Positions 24,013 through 33,419 of a stretch of 64,000 bases of DNA are shown one piece after another (the stretch's first letter is position 1; every line of letters starts with the position of its first letter). The notes under the pieces were generated by a model. The model had not been told where the DNA came from, made no database searches, and saw nothing but the letters and a program-made list of their open reading frames with translations. Origin of the DNA: Arthrobacter sp. Bi83 (GTDB taxonomy: Bacteria; Actinomycetota; Actinomycetes; Actinomycetales; Micrococcaceae); NCBI RefSeq assembly GCF_918698095.1, contig NZ_CAKKLY010000013.1, forward strand, positions 1-64,000. The letters are read 5' to 3'. The translations under genes were made by a program, and so were the position numbers.

Positions 24013-24077
24013 ACAACGCGGGGTCACTTACGGCCCAATCCGCACCGTGGATTGGGCTCAGAGTGACCCCGCGTTGT
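24013..24077. terminator. Two-tier palindrome ending rpoBC
   Basis: Outer 15-bp perfect stem (24013-24027 with 24063-24077, ACAACGCGGGGTCAC) and inner 9-bp perfect stem (GCCCAATCC / GGATTGGGC, 24033-24041 with 24049-24057) are separated by a small internal loop. TGTTTAAG follows. It contains CACTTACGGCCC, close to the core in the element at the pfkA 3' end. Likely the rpoBC terminator. Confidence 0.75.
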
Positions 24078-24104
24078 TGTTTAAGGGCAGGGATCCCCTC
24101 CGAT

Positions 24105-24133
24105 TAAGGCCTGGTGGGAGTCCGTGTTAGACT
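24105..24133 (+). promoter_or_regulatory. Candidate promoter for the str operon
   Basis: TTAAGG (24105-24110), 17 bases, TAGACT (24128-24133), about 290 bases before rpsL. Confidence 0.45.
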
Positions 24134-24420
24134 TGTGACCAATTGTTATTGTGGCAGTGGATGAGTGCGCCGGTACAGCCGAAAGGCTGAACCAGAGCGA
24201 CGTTTCCGGTTTGCAGGGTTCTTGTGCAACGTATGCCACATTTTTGCATGCCTAGGGGACTTTTGAAGACGAAAGTCACGTCATTCCCCATGTGTGCGAT
24301 CCGACTATTAAAGGCTTCGCCTCAGCTGCTCTGGAGACTTCTTCAAAGCTCGGGCGGCGGGGCAAAGCAACAGGAGAGCGGCTGTCAGAGGCCGCTCCGG
24401 ATAAAACGGAGAACACGAAA
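24134..24420 (+). promoter_or_regulatory. Long rpsL leader
   Basis: About 285 bases separate the candidate promoter from the rpsL GTG. Small hairpins are visible (AGCC/GGCT near 24177; GACTTT/AAAGTC near 24258), but no terminator. An in-frame open stretch runs back to 24292, but family length and the GTG context argue it is not part of rpsL. Confidence 0.45.
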
Positions 24421-24795
24421 GTGCCTACGATTAACCAGCTGGTCCGCAAGGGCCGCACGCCGAAGGTCAAAAAGACCAAGGCTCCCGCGCTTAACGGCAG
24501 CCCGATGCGCCGCGGTGTCTGCACCCGCGTGTACACCACGACCCCGAAGAAGCCGAACTCGGCTCTGCGTAAGGTTGCACGTGTGCGCCTTAACGGTGGC
24601 ATTGAAGTAACCGCCTACATCCCCGGTGTGGGCCACAACCTCCAGGAGCACTCCATTGTGCTCGTTCGTGGTGGTCGTGTGAAGGACCTTCCCGGTGTCC
24701 GCTACAAGATCGTCCGCGGCGCCCTCGATACCCAGGGTGTCAAGAACCGTAAGCAGGCCCGCAGCCGCTACGGCGCAAAGATGGAGAAGAAGTAA
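24421..24795 (+). CDS. rpsL: 30S ribosomal protein S12
   Basis: Decoding-centre protein of the small subunit. Starting at GTG 24421 gives [12 protein letters not shown] and 124 residues, the family length. Streptomycin-resistance positions carry sensitive residues: Lys in [18 protein letters not shown] and Lys in [15 protein letters not shown]. First gene of the str operon; rpsG starts one base after its stop. Confidence 0.97.
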   Translation: MPTINQLVRKGRTPKVKKTKAPALNGSPMRRGVCTRVYTTTPKKPNSALRKVARVRLNGGIEVTAYIPGVGHNLQEHSIVLVRGGRVKDLPGVRYKIVRGALDTQGVKNRKQARSRYGAKMEKK

Positions 24796-24796
24796 T

Positions 24797-25267
24797 ATGC
24801 CTCGCAAGGGTCCGGCCCCCAAGCGGCCGCTCGTACTAGATCCCGTTTACGGCTCCCCGCTGGTCACTCAGCTGATCAACAAGGTCCTGGTTGACGGCAA
24901 GAAGTCCACCGCAGAGCGCATCGTCTACGGCGCCCTCGAAGGTGCACGCGCCAAGTCCGGTGGCGACCCCGTTGCCGCCCTCAAGAAGGCCATGGACAAC
25001 GTCAAGCCTTCCCTCGAGGTCCGCTCCCGCCGTGTCGGTGGCGCAACCTACCAGGTTCCGGTTGAGGTCAAGCCGGGCCGCTCCACCGCCCTCGCCCTCC
25101 GCTGGCTGGTCGGCTACTCGAAGGCCCGCCGCGAAAAGACGATGACCGAGCGTCTCCAGAACGAAATCCTGGATGCCTCCAATGGTCTCGGTGCCGCTGT
25201 GAAGCGTCGCGAAGACACCCACAAGATGGCCGAGTCGAACAAGGCCTTCGCACACTACCGCTGGTAA
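24797..25267 (+). CDS. rpsG: 30S ribosomal protein S7
   Basis: Primary 16S rRNA-binding protein that nucleates the head of the small subunit and contacts E-site tRNA. The ATG at 24797 gives [10 protein letters not shown] and 156 residues, the usual length. The signature region [20 protein letters not shown] is at residues about 15-34. A GCCGCCGGCTC/GAGCCGGCGGC hairpin follows the stop within the 69-base gap before fusA. Confidence 0.97.
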   Translation: MPRKGPAPKRPLVLDPVYGSPLVTQLINKVLVDGKKSTAERIVYGALEGARAKSGGDPVAALKKAMDNVKPSLEVRSRRVGGATYQVPVEVKPGRSTALALRWLVGYSKARREKTMTERLQNEILDASNGLGAAVKRREDTHKMAESNKAFAHYRW

Positions 25268-25336
25268 AACTTCCCGTACGCCGCCGGCTCAGATGAGCCG
25301 GCGGCGAACGCGTAGTCCATCCGAAAGGGAGACACC

Positions 25337-27451
25337 GTGGCACAGGACGTGCTTACAGACCTTAGTAAGGTCCGCAACATCGGCATCATGGCCCACATTG
25401 ATGCCGGCAAGACCACCACCACCGAGCGCATTCTGTTCTACACAGGTGTGAACCACAAGATCGGCGAAACGCACGACGGCGCGTCGACCACCGACTGGAT
25501 GGAACAGGAAAAGGAACGCGGCATCACCATCACGTCTGCCGCCGTGACCTGCTTCTGGGAAAACAACCAGATCAACATCATTGACACCCCGGGCCACGTG
25601 GACTTCACGGTTGAGGTTGAGCGCTCCCTGCGCGTCCTCGACGGTGCAGTTGCCGTGTTCGACGGCAAGGAAGGCGTTGAGCCGCAGTCCGAGACCGTTT
25701 GGCGTCAGGCTGACAAGTACAACGTTCCGCGTATCTGCTTCGTCAACAAGATGGACAAGCTCGGTGCTGACTTCTACTTCACCGTAGACACGATCATCAG
25801 CCGTCTTGGCGCCAAGCCGCTGGTCATGCAGCTGCCCATCGGTGCAGAGAACGACTTCGTTGGCGTCGTCGACCTGCTCTACATGCGCGCACTCGTATGG
25901 CCCGGCGATGCCAAGGGCGATGTGACCATGGGCGCCAAGTACGAGGTCCAGGAGATCCCGGCTGACCTCAAGGAAAAGGCCGAGGAGTACCGCGCAGCGC
26001 TTGTCGAGGCCGTCGCCGAGTCCTCTGAAGAACTCATGGAAAAGTACCTCGAAGGTGAAGAAATCACCGTCGATGAGCTCAAGGCCGGCATCCGCAAGAT
26101 GACGATCAACTCTGAGCTGTACCCGGTCTTCTGTGGTTCCGCCTTCAAGAACCGCGGCGTCCAGCCGATGCTTGATGCAGTGGTGGACTACCTGCCGAAC
26201 CCGCTCGACGTCCCGCCGATGATCGGTCACGATCCTCGCGACGAAGAGAAGGAACTGACGCGCGCGCCGTCTTCCGAGGAGCCGTTCTCGGCTCTGGCCT
26301 TCAAGATTGCTGCCCACCCGTTCTTCGGTCAGCTCACCTTCATCCGCGTGTACTCCGGTCACGTCGAGGCAGGTGCCCAGGTGGTCAACTCCACCAAGGG
26401 CAAGAAGGAGCGCATCGGCAAGCTGTTCCAGATGCACGCCAACAAGGAAATGCCCGTCGAGGGCGCTACCGCCGGCCACATCTACGCAGCGATCGGGCTG
26501 AAGGACACCACCACGGGCGACACCCTGTGCGACTCCAGCAACCAGATCGTCCTCGAGTCCATGAGCTTCCCGGAGCCCGTGATCTCTGTGGCGATCGAGC
26601 CGAACACCAAGGGTGACCAGGAGAAGCTCTCCACGGCCATCCAGAAGCTCTCCGCTGAGGACCCGACCTTCCAGGTCTCCCTCAACGAAGACACCGGCCA
26701 GACCATCATCGCCGGCATGGGCGAGCTCCACCTGGACATCCTGGTGGACCGCATGCGCCGCGAGTTCAAGGTCGAGGCGAACGTTGGCAAGCCGCAGGTT
26801 GCTTACCGCGAAACCATCAAGCGTGGTGTAGAGCGTCACGACTACACGCACAAGAAGCAGACCGGTGGTTCGGGCCAGTTCGCGAAGATCCAGATCGCGA
26901 TCGCGCCGTTGGACACGTCCGAAGGCGAGCTGTACGAGTTCGAGAACAAGGTCACTGGTGGCCGTATCCCGCGCGAGTACATCCCGTCCGTTGACGCCGG
27001 TATCCAGGATGCACTGAACGACGGCGTCCTGGCCGGCTACCCGGTTGTTGGCATCAAGGCGACGCTGATTGACGGCGCGTACCACGATGTTGACTCCTCG
27101 GAAATGGCGTTCAAGATCGCCGGCCGTATGGCTTTCAAGGAAGCCGCACGCAAGGCGAACCCCATCCTGCTCGAACCGCTGATGGATGTCGAGGTCCGCA
27201 CCCCTGAGGAATACATGGGTGAAGTTATTGGTGACCTCAACTCCCGCCGTGGCCAGATGCAGTCCATGGAGGATGCCCAGGGCGTCAAGGTTATCCGTGC
27301 GCACGTCCCGCTGTCCGGCATGTTCGGCTACATCGGCGACCTGCGTTCAAAGACCCAGGGCCGCGCTGTGTACTCCATGACGTTCCACAGCTACGCGGAG
27401 GTCCCGAAGGCATTTGCCGACGAGATCATCCAGAAGAACCGCGGCGAATAG
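25337..27451 (+). CDS. fusA: Elongation factor G
   Basis: GTPase that drives translocation on the ribosome and ribosome recycling. The 704-residue protein begins at a GTG with AAAGGGAG upstream. G1 is [15 protein letters not shown] (about 16-30), G3 [23 protein letters not shown], and G4 [10 protein letters not shown]. Domain IV contains [19 protein letters not shown], and the C-terminus has [10 protein letters not shown] and LRSKTQGRA. It follows rpsG in the str operon; no second EF-G is seen in the window. Confidence 0.98.
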   Translation: MAQDVLTDLSKVRNIGIMAHIDAGKTTTTERILFYTGVNHKIGETHDGASTTDWMEQEKERGITITSAAVTCFWENNQINIIDTPGHVDFTVEVERSLRVLDGAVAVFDGKEGVEPQSETVWRQADKYNVPRICFVNKMDKLGADFYFTVDTIISRLGAKPLVMQLPIGAENDFVGVVDLLYMRALVWPGDAKGDVTMGAKYEVQEIPADLKEKAEEYRAALVEAVAESSEELMEKYLEGEEITVDELKAGIRKMTINSELYPVFCGSAFKNRGVQPMLDAVVDYLPNPLDVPPMIGHDPRDEEKELTRAPSSEEPFSALAFKIAAHPFFGQLTFIRVYSGHVEAGAQVVNSTKGKKERIGKLFQMHANKEMPVEGATAGHIYAAIGLKDTTTGDTLCDSSNQIVLESMSFPEPVISVAIEPNTKGDQEKLSTAIQKLSAEDPTFQVSLNEDTGQTIIAGMGELHLDILVDRMRREFKVEANVGKPQVAYRETIKRGVERHDYTHKKQTGGSGQFAKIQIAIAPLDTSEGELYEFENKVTGGRIPREYIPSVDAGIQDALNDGVLAGYPVVGIKATLIDGAYHDVDSSEMAFKIAGRMAFKEAARKANPILLEPLMDVEVRTPEEYMGEVIGDLNSRRGQMQSMEDAQGVKVIRAHVPLSGMFGYIGDLRSKTQGRAVYSMTFHSYAEVPKAFADEIIQKNRGE

Positions 27452-27509
27452 TCTTCCGACTGTCCTCGCGAGCAACTTGGGTGTGATTCCGGAAACGGAA
27501 CCTCGCCCG

Positions 27510-27555
27510 GCGCAGACGGCCGGCCCCGGTCCTGATCGGATCCTGCCGTCTGCGC
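27510..27555. terminator. Hairpin in the fusA-tuf gap
   Basis: An 11-bp perfect stem GCGCAGACGGC / GCCGTCTGCGC encloses a 24-base partly paired loop. It may mark the end of the rpsL-rpsG-fusA message before a tuf promoter. No U-tract follows. Confidence 0.4.
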
Positions 27556-27598
27556 AAACAGGCTCTAGGCACTAGTATTAGTTCCTGAATCTGCAAAT

Positions 27599-27628
27599 TT
27601 CACCAATCCAAAGCCCCCCAAGTAGACT
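27599..27628 (+). promoter_or_regulatory. Candidate promoter for tuf
   Basis: TTCACC (27599-27604), 18 bases, TAGACT (27623-27628), 70 bases before the tuf GTG. A second -10-like TAGTAT is at 27573. tuf can therefore be made apart from the rest of the str operon. Confidence 0.5.
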
Positions 27629-27697
27629 TGCTGAAGTTTCTGCCGCGACAAGCGCGGTCGAAGGGTAAGTCATTTGAAAACGTTCTAGGAGGAACCT

Positions 27698-28888
27698 GTG
27701 GCAAAGGCAAAGTTCGAGCGGACTAAGCCGCACGTTAACATCGGTACCATTGGTCACGTTGACCACGGTAAGACGACGTTGACGGCCGCCATTTCCAAGG
27801 TGCTGTACGACAAGTACCCGACTCTCAACGAGCAGCGCGACTTCGCGTCTATTGACTCTGCTCCCGAAGAGCGTCAGCGCGGCATTACCATCAACATTTC
27901 CCACGTTGAGTACCAGACCGAGAAGCGCCACTACGCACACGTAGACGCTCCGGGTCACGCTGACTACATCAAGAACATGATCACCGGTGCTGCACAGATG
28001 GACGGTGCAATCCTCGTGGTTGCCGCCACTGACGGCCCGATGGCTCAGACCCGCGAGCACGTTCTGCTCGCCCGCCAGGTTGGTGTTCCCTACCTGCTGG
28101 TCGCGCTGAACAAGTCCGACATGGTCGATGACGAAGAGCTCCTCGACCTCGTCGAAATGGAAGTTCGTGAGCTGCTTTCGGCTCAGGGCTTCGATGGCGA
28201 TGAGGCTCCGGTTGTTCGCGTTTCCGGCCTTAAGGCACTCGAAGGCGACCCGGTTTGGGTTAAGTCCGTCGAGGACCTCATGGAAGCTGTCGACAACTCC
28301 GTTCCGGACCCGGTACGTGACCGTGACAAGCCGTTCCTGATGCCGATCGAAGACGTCTTCACCATCACCGGCCGTGGCACCGTTGTAACGGGCCGCGCCG
28401 AGCGTGGAACCCTCGCCATCAACTCCGAGGTCGAGATCGTCGGTATCCGCCCGGTCCAGAAGACCACGGTTACCGGTATCGAGATGTTCCACAAGCAGCT
28501 CGACGAAGCATGGGCGGGCGAGAACTGTGGCCTCCTGCTCCGCGGTCTGAAGCGCGATGACGTAGAGCGTGGCCAGGTTGTCGTCAAGCCGGGTTCCATC
28601 ACCCCGCACACCGACTTCGAGGCTAACGTCTACATCCTCTCCAAGGACGAAGGCGGACGTCACAACCCGTTCTACTCCAACTACCGCCCGCAGTTCTACT
28701 TCCGCACCACGGACGTAACCGGCGTTATCACCCTGCCGGAAGGCACGGAAATGGTTATGCCTGGCGACAACACTGAGATGACCGTTGCGCTCATCCAGCC
28801 CATCGCCATGGAAGAGGGCCTCGGCTTCGCTATCCGCGAAGGCGGCCGCACCGTTGGTTCGGGACGCGTCACCAAGATCATCAAGTAG
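27698..28888 (+). CDS. tuf: Elongation factor Tu
   Basis: GTPase that delivers aminoacyl-tRNA to the ribosome. 396 residues from a GTG preceded by AGGAGGAACC. G1 [14 protein letters not shown], switch [14 protein letters not shown]3 [12 protein letters not shown] and G4 NKSD are intact. Domains II and III are full length, ending [10 protein letters not shown]. Only one copy is seen in the window. A classic terminator lies about 50 bases downstream. Confidence 0.98.
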   Translation: MAKAKFERTKPHVNIGTIGHVDHGKTTLTAAISKVLYDKYPTLNEQRDFASIDSAPEERQRGITINISHVEYQTEKRHYAHVDAPGHADYIKNMITGAAQMDGAILVVAATDGPMAQTREHVLLARQVGVPYLLVALNKSDMVDDEELLDLVEMEVRELLSAQGFDGDEAPVVRVSGLKALEGDPVWVKSVEDLMEAVDNSVPDPVRDRDKPFLMPIEDVFTITGRGTVVTGRAERGTLAINSEVEIVGIRPVQKTTVTGIEMFHKQLDEAWAGENCGLLLRGLKRDDVERGQVVVKPGSITPHTDFEANVYILSKDEGGRHNPFYSNYRPQFYFRTTDVTGVITLPEGTEMVMPGDNTEMTVALIQPIAMEEGLGFAIREGGRTVGSGRVTKIIK

Positions 28889-28940
28889 TCCTTGCTGATC
28901 ATGGATCAGAGGGCCCGGTAACGGCCTGACGGATCTTCTA

Positions 28941-28976
28941 AACAGCCCCGCTGCTAGTGCAGCGGGGCTGTTTTTT
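28941..28976 (+). terminator. Terminator after tuf
   Basis: A perfect stem AACAGCCCCGCTGC / GCAGCGGGGCTGTT with loop TAGT and a run of six T: a textbook intrinsic terminator. Confidence 0.93.
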
Positions 28977-29051
28977 GCTATCCTTTATCCATTCATTGGA
29001 TTAATTGCTGCCGGGGCGTTGCGCCGCCAGCAGTGGTCGGAAGGCGGCGGC

Positions 29052-32000
29052 ATGTGGACCTCTACTGATGAGGCGTACAGCGCCGGCTTTAGGGCCGGCC
29101 ATCTCCAAGGATGGCTGGACGCTTTGGCCAATACCGAGGCAGCGACTGAACCGGCAGCGGGTGAACCGGACCGGCCGGCCTCGCTCGCTGCGCCTCCCTC
29201 GCCCGCCAGCCAGCCGCGGCCGCCGGCAGCCGGGCCGGTGAGGCGGCCGGCTCCGTTGGGACCGGCAACCGCTCCGGTGTACGCTTCCGTCCCTCCGCAT
29301 GTGGAGGCAGAACTCCGTGCGGAGCGGGACATGGCGCGGGCCAAACGTGAGCGGCAGAATATCAATGTCACGCTCTACGTCGCCAGTTTGCTCCTGGTCG
29401 CCGCCGGTGCGCTCTTTGTTGGCACGGGGCTTCCCGTGCCACTTCGGTTTGCCGGCGTGTGCGCCATCACCGCGCTGTTTTATGCTGCGGGACTGATGCT
29501 CCATGCGAGGGCGCCGCGGCTGAGGCCTGCCGCCGTTGCCTTCTCGGGCACCGGGCTGGCATTGATTCCCGTGACAGGCCTCGCGATGTACAGCCTTGCC
29601 CTCCACAATGCTCCGCTTGCCTGGCTGGTTACATCGGCCGTCGGCACCGCGGCATACGTCATGGCGGCCGTCCGGCTCGAGAGCCGGGTCCTCGTCTATC
29701 TCTCACTGAGCTTCGTTGCGTCCACCGCCTGGTCCGGGGTGTCCGTCCTGGGTGGGGCGCTGATCTGGTACTTCACTGCACTGATCGGGGTGGCGGTTTT
29801 CTTCACTGTCCTGGCCATACTGAAGCCGCGGTGGCTGCCGCCCCTGTACGTCAGGCCGCTTGCCCAGTTGCATCCGTTCATCGTTCCCGCCGTGGCGGTG
29901 GCTGCCACCTTGGTTCCGCTGATGCTCGGACGCGGTGACTACGCCCGGATCATGGCGATGTGCGGATGCTATTTCGCGGTGACGTCCGTGGCCCCCGGGG
30001 CGCAGTTCCGGACGCTCCAGTTTCTGGCTGCCCGGGCAAGCCTGACGGTGGCGGCGTCAGTGGCCGTCTGGAACCTGAGCGGGCGGGGGAGTGCCGCCCT
30101 TGCCGCGGCGGCCGTGCTGCTGGCCATCCAGGCCCTTGTGTCGGTCGTGGGTAATGGGCCTCCGGACCAGGAACGCACAGCGGGCCGGCTGGGAGCCTGG
30201 CGCCTCCCGTCCCTGCTCCTTGGCGTCCTGCACCACCGCCGGTGGAGGCTGGACGTCCTCGTCACCTTTGCCCTGGAGCTGCTGCTGACGGTGGCCTACG
30301 CCGTGGCGGAGCGGCTCGACTTCCTGGCCGGGCCGCCGGTGGGTGCGGACGGCAGCCCGCTGTGGGCCCTCGCGCTGCTGGCGCTGCTGACGGGCGCGGT
30401 GCTTGCGGCCAGGCACCGCGAGAGGGCCGAGTGGGCCCCGGTTGCTGCGCTCGGCATGGCCATACTGCTGGCGGACTGGCTCGGGGCGTGGACGCTGGTG
30501 GGACTGCTCGTCGCCGGAGCCGCCTTCTGGGCCGTGTGCTCCCGCCCCCGCACGGAGCCGCTGCGCCTGCATTTTGTCCTCGCAGCGCGCATCACCCTCA
30601 CGGTGGCGGTGCCTGTCCTGACGGCGGCAGTCGTCGGCGAGAACGACGCACGCTTCCGGGCCGCAGCCCTGGCGCTCTGCCTTGTCCTGGTCATTCAGCA
30701 GCTGGCAACAGCTGCGATGATCCGCCTCCACGTGCCAGCGCTGACGCCGCAGATCAGCCTGGCCGTGTTCACCGTCGCGGGCGTGGGAACCATGGCTGCG
30801 CTGGTGCTCGGCGAACCCGAGCCGTTCCTCTATCCGGCGTCAGAACACTTTGGCGGCATCGCCATCGGTGCCCAGCTCATGGCATCGCTGGCCGCCGGCC
30901 TGCACCTGTTTCGCCGATACGGGGAGGAGCCCTGGCGGCCGTCCATCGCGGAAGCCGTTCCGTTGGCCGTCTCGCTTGTTGCCGTGCCGCTTGCCTTCGG
31001 CGCAGTATCGCTCACGCTGGGAAACTCCGCGTTGCTGACCGTTACGGGCTACCTGGCAGTGACTGCCATCCGCGCCGGCAGGACAGGCTCCAGCATGGCA
31101 TCCGCGGGAACGCCAACCCAGGGACGGTACTACTCGTGGTTCAGCCGCGCCGCCGCGACCTCTCTGGTGCTGACAGTGTTCCATCAGATTCTGCGGGACA
31201 ACGGCCCCATCCTCGTGGGCGGCGAGGCGCTGGCCCCGGCCACTGTCCTCGCCGTCGCACTATCCCTCCAGCTCGCAATACCCCTGCGGGCTGCAGCCCG
31301 CGGCAGGGTACAAGACAGCCAGTTGGCAGACGCTGCCGTGCTTCTGGCGCTGCAGTCGGCCGCGATCGTATTAGCGGCGGCCACGGTCTTCGCGTCGGAA
31401 ACCCCGTCGTGGCAGGCCACGTTCGCACCGCTGCTCCTGGCCGGGGGAGCCGCAGCCGCCGGCTACGTGCTGCGGACGCACCGGTGGTCTGCGGTGTTCG
31501 CTCCGGCAGCGTTGGCCCTGCTGCTGGTGCTGCGCGGGGCAAGTCTTCCCGACGTCGAAATCCTGCTGGGTGTCTTCGCGGTCTTCAGCGCAGCCATGGT
31601 GGCTGCCGTGGAGGACCGCACATCAAAGGGCGCGTACTTCGCTGCCGCCCGCATCCTTGCGGCAGCGCTGGCAGTGGTGCTCAGTCATGACGTTTCGGCC
31701 TCACCCACCGTTGTTGCTGTGACCTTCGCGCTCGTGCTCGCGGCGCAGCACGTGATCCGCTGGCTCATGCGGCACCGCCTTACGGAGGTTCCCTTCCAGC
31801 AGGCAGCCGTCTGGATCACGCTGGCCAGCCAGGCGATTCTTCCGATCGCGTACGTAGCGCAACCATTCCGGGCGGGATTGATTGCGGACGACGGCGGCCG
31901 CTGGGTAGTGCTGTTGTCCCTGCTTCTGCTGCTGGTCTCCGCTGTCGCTGCCGGCCGGTTGTTTGCCGCCCGGGGGGCTGCCTACCTGGCTGTGTATGCG

Positions 32001-33215
32001 GCGCTGTTCGCGGTGGTTGCGATGGGGCCGCTTCTGCCCTTCGGGCAACTTTTTGCGGCCACTGCTTTCCTGGCAGCCCCCTTGCTGGGTCATGCAGGCG
32101 TCGCGCTGGCGCTGCTGGGGCTGTCCCTGGCCGCCACGGTAGGCGGAACACTCTTCCGGCACAGGAACGGCGGCGGCGTTGACCACTGGCTGTGGCTGGC
32201 GGCAGCCGTCTCCTTCGGCACCGCGTCAGCCATGCTGGCACCTCCGTCCGGGGACTGGATTGCCGGTGCGGCGGTGCTGGGTCTTTCGGCGGCGTGCTTT
32301 GCGGCGTCGCATGTGGAGTGCATGCCCGGGTTCTACCCGCCGGCAGTCCTGGCTGCGCTGACAGGGGCCACGATGACGGCGGACGGAATCCTCGGGGATG
32401 TTCCGGGGCTTTGGGGCTTCTACCTTCCGTGGCTGGCAGGGTGCGGAACCGCGGCCGCAGCACTCTACGTTGCCGGAAAGATTCGCGGCCACCGGCCGCA
32501 CGGCCGGGAGCCGCTGGCCGAAGGATCGCCCGCCGCGGCCAGTCAGGGCGGCGACGTTCGCTTTCTTGCACTGGTCGGGGCTGCCGTCCTGGGCCTCGCC
32601 GTGGCGGGAATTGTGGGGCTGCTGTACAGCGAGACGTCGTGGGCGGGAGCAGCGCTGGTGACCATGACCGCCGTCGTGATTTGGCTGGAGGTCCCGGCTG
32701 CGGTGCGACGCCCGGCAGCAGAACTCGGGTCCTTGGCCGTGACGGCCGCCGTCCAGCGTGCGGCGCTCTTCGCCGCTCCCTCCCAGCAGCACGCGGGCTG
32801 GCTGGACGGGATCTTGCCTGGCTCCTCCTGGCCGGATACATTCTGGACGGTCCAGTGGTACGTGGTCCTCGCCTCGGTGCTTGGCGTGCTGCGGTATAGG
32901 TCGGGCCAGCCCGGCGCCGGCAGGCTGTATCTTGGCCTCGCCGCCGCTCTGGTCTCGTTGTGCGGCCTCCTGGTGATCTTCGGCGGCAATGGTGCCCAGC
33001 AACTCTGGGTGCTGGCGTTCTTTGCAGCGGTGCTGGTGGTGGGGCTGGGGTACAGCGAACGTATGCTCGTCTGGTGGGGTGCAGCGGGGGTTGGGCTGTG
33101 CATCATGTGGGCGATACGCCAGTACACCTACGTGCTGCTGGCGCTGATCGCCGTCGGCCTCATCGCGCTCGCCCTCCGGAAGCTCAGCCGCAGCAAGCCT
33201 GCCGGGACCGACTGA
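29052..33215 (+). CDS. Very large polytopic membrane protein, function unknown
   Basis: About 1387 residues from ATG 29052, chosen because GGAAGG precedes it; a TTG at 29019 would add 11. The N-terminus (about 1-95) is soluble: a short MWTSTDEAYSAGFRAGH segment, then an Ala/Pro-rich linker and a charged RAERDMARAKRERQNINV stretch. From there to the end the protein is almost continuous hydrophobic helices, by eye more than 35, with short Arg-rich loops and no large extracytoplasmic domain. It resembles huge all-helical actinobacterial proteins annotated as SCO7613-C-terminal-like, but I cannot confirm that. No transport or catalytic motif is recognised. It separates tuf from rpsJ. Confidence 0.8.
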   Translation: MWTSTDEAYSAGFRAGHLQGWLDALANTEAATEPAAGEPDRPASLAAPPSPASQPRPPAAGPVRRPAPLGPATAPVYASVPPHVEAELRAERDMARAKRERQNINVTLYVASLLLVAAGALFVGTGLPVPLRFAGVCAITALFYAAGLMLHARAPRLRPAAVAFSGTGLALIPVTGLAMYSLALHNAPLAWLVTSAVGTAAYVMAAVRLESRVLVYLSLSFVASTAWSGVSVLGGALIWYFTALIGVAVFFTVLAILKPRWLPPLYVRPLAQLHPFIVPAVAVAATLVPLMLGRGDYARIMAMCGCYFAVTSVAPGAQFRTLQFLAARASLTVAASVAVWNLSGRGSAALAAAAVLLAIQALVSVVGNGPPDQERTAGRLGAWRLPSLLLGVLHHRRWRLDVLVTFALELLLTVAYAVAERLDFLAGPPVGADGSPLWALALLALLTGAVLAARHRERAEWAPVAALGMAILLADWLGAWTLVGLLVAGAAFWAVCSRPRTEPLRLHFVLAARITLTVAVPVLTAAVVGENDARFRAAALALCLVLVIQQLATAAMIRLHVPALTPQISLAVFTVAGVGTMAALVLGEPEPFLYPASEHFGGIAIGAQLMASLAAGLHLFRRYGEEPWRPSIAEAVPLAVSLVAVPLAFGAVSLTLGNSALLTVTGYLAVTAIRAGRTGSSMASAGTPTQGRYYSWFSRAAATSLVLTVFHQILRDNGPILVGGEALAPATVLAVALSLQLAIPLRAAARGRVQDSQLADAAVLLALQSAAIVLAAATVFASETPSWQATFAPLLLAGGAAAAGYVLRTHRWSAVFAPAALALLLVLRGASLPDVEILLGVFAVFSAAMVAAVEDRTSKGAYFAAARILAAALAVVLSHDVSASPTVVAVTFALVLAAQHVIRWLMRHRLTEVPFQQAAVWITLASQAILPIAYVAQPFRAGLIADDGGRWVVLLSLLLLLVSAVAAGRLFAARGAAYLAVYAALFAVVAMGPLLPFGQLFAATAFLAAPLLGHAGVALALLGLSLAATVGGTLFRHRNGGGVDHWLWLAAAVSFGTASAMLAPPSGDWIAGAAVLGLSAACFAASHVECMPGFYPPAVLAALTGATMTADGILGDVPGLWGFYLPWLAGCGTAAAALYVAGKIRGHRPHGREPLAEGSPAAASQGGDVRFLALVGAAVLGLAVAGIVGLLYSETSWAGAALVTMTAVVIWLEVPAAVRRPAAELGSLAVTAAVQRAALFAAPSQQHAGWLDGILPGSSWPDTFWTVQWYVVLASVLGVLRYRSGQPGAGRLYLGLAAALVSLCGLLVIFGGNGAQQLWVLAFFAAVLVVGLGYSERMLVWWGAAGVGLCIMWAIRQYTYVLLALIAVGLIALALRKLSRSKPAGTD

Positions 33216-33227
33216 CGGACGGACTGG

Positions 33228-33255
33228 CTGACTGCGTGATGTGCCCTGCTATCGT
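33228..33255 (+). promoter_or_regulatory. Candidate promoter for the 41-residue gene
   Basis: CTGACT (33228-33233), 16 bases, TATCGT (33250-33255), 24 bases before the small gene's ATG. Confidence 0.3.
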
Positions 33256-33279
33256 TGCTGAAAAGAGAGGTGGCACATC

Positions 33280-33405
33280 ATGGGATGGCTTATCTTCCTG
33301 ATCGTGGCTGTAATCGTTGTTGCCGGTGTGTTCTGGGCCAAGAAGCATTTCCGCAACGAGATTGAACGCGCAAAGCGCATCAACCGCGCCAACAAGAACC
33401 AGTAA
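33280..33405 (+). CDS. 41-residue single-span membrane protein
   Basis: A short open frame from ATG to TAA. It opens with a membrane helix of about 18 residues (MGWLIFLIVAVIVVAGVFW) followed by a strongly basic amphipathic tail (AKKHFRNEIERAKRINRANK). GAGAGG lies about eight bases before the ATG. The composition suggests a real small membrane protein with its C-terminus in the cytosol. Family and function unknown. It may be expressed from its own promoter after the giant membrane protein. Confidence 0.7.
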   Translation: MGWLIFLIVAVIVVAGVFWAKKHFRNEIERAKRINRANKNQ

Positions 33406-33419
33406 CCCGCGGCGGTTCC

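Noticed and set aside
24292..24420. N-terminal extension of rpsL
   Set aside because: S12 length and the GTG with the expected MPTINQLV start argue the open upstream stretch is untranslated leader.
25289..27304. A 671-codon minus-strand frame opposite fusA
   Set aside because: Shadow of EF-G codon bias; no ribosome site or recognisable domain.
30242..31690. A 482-codon plus-strand frame inside the giant membrane protein gene
   Set aside because: It is an alternative frame of the same DNA with an Arg/Gly/Ala-rich product; the membrane-protein frame has coherent helices throughout.
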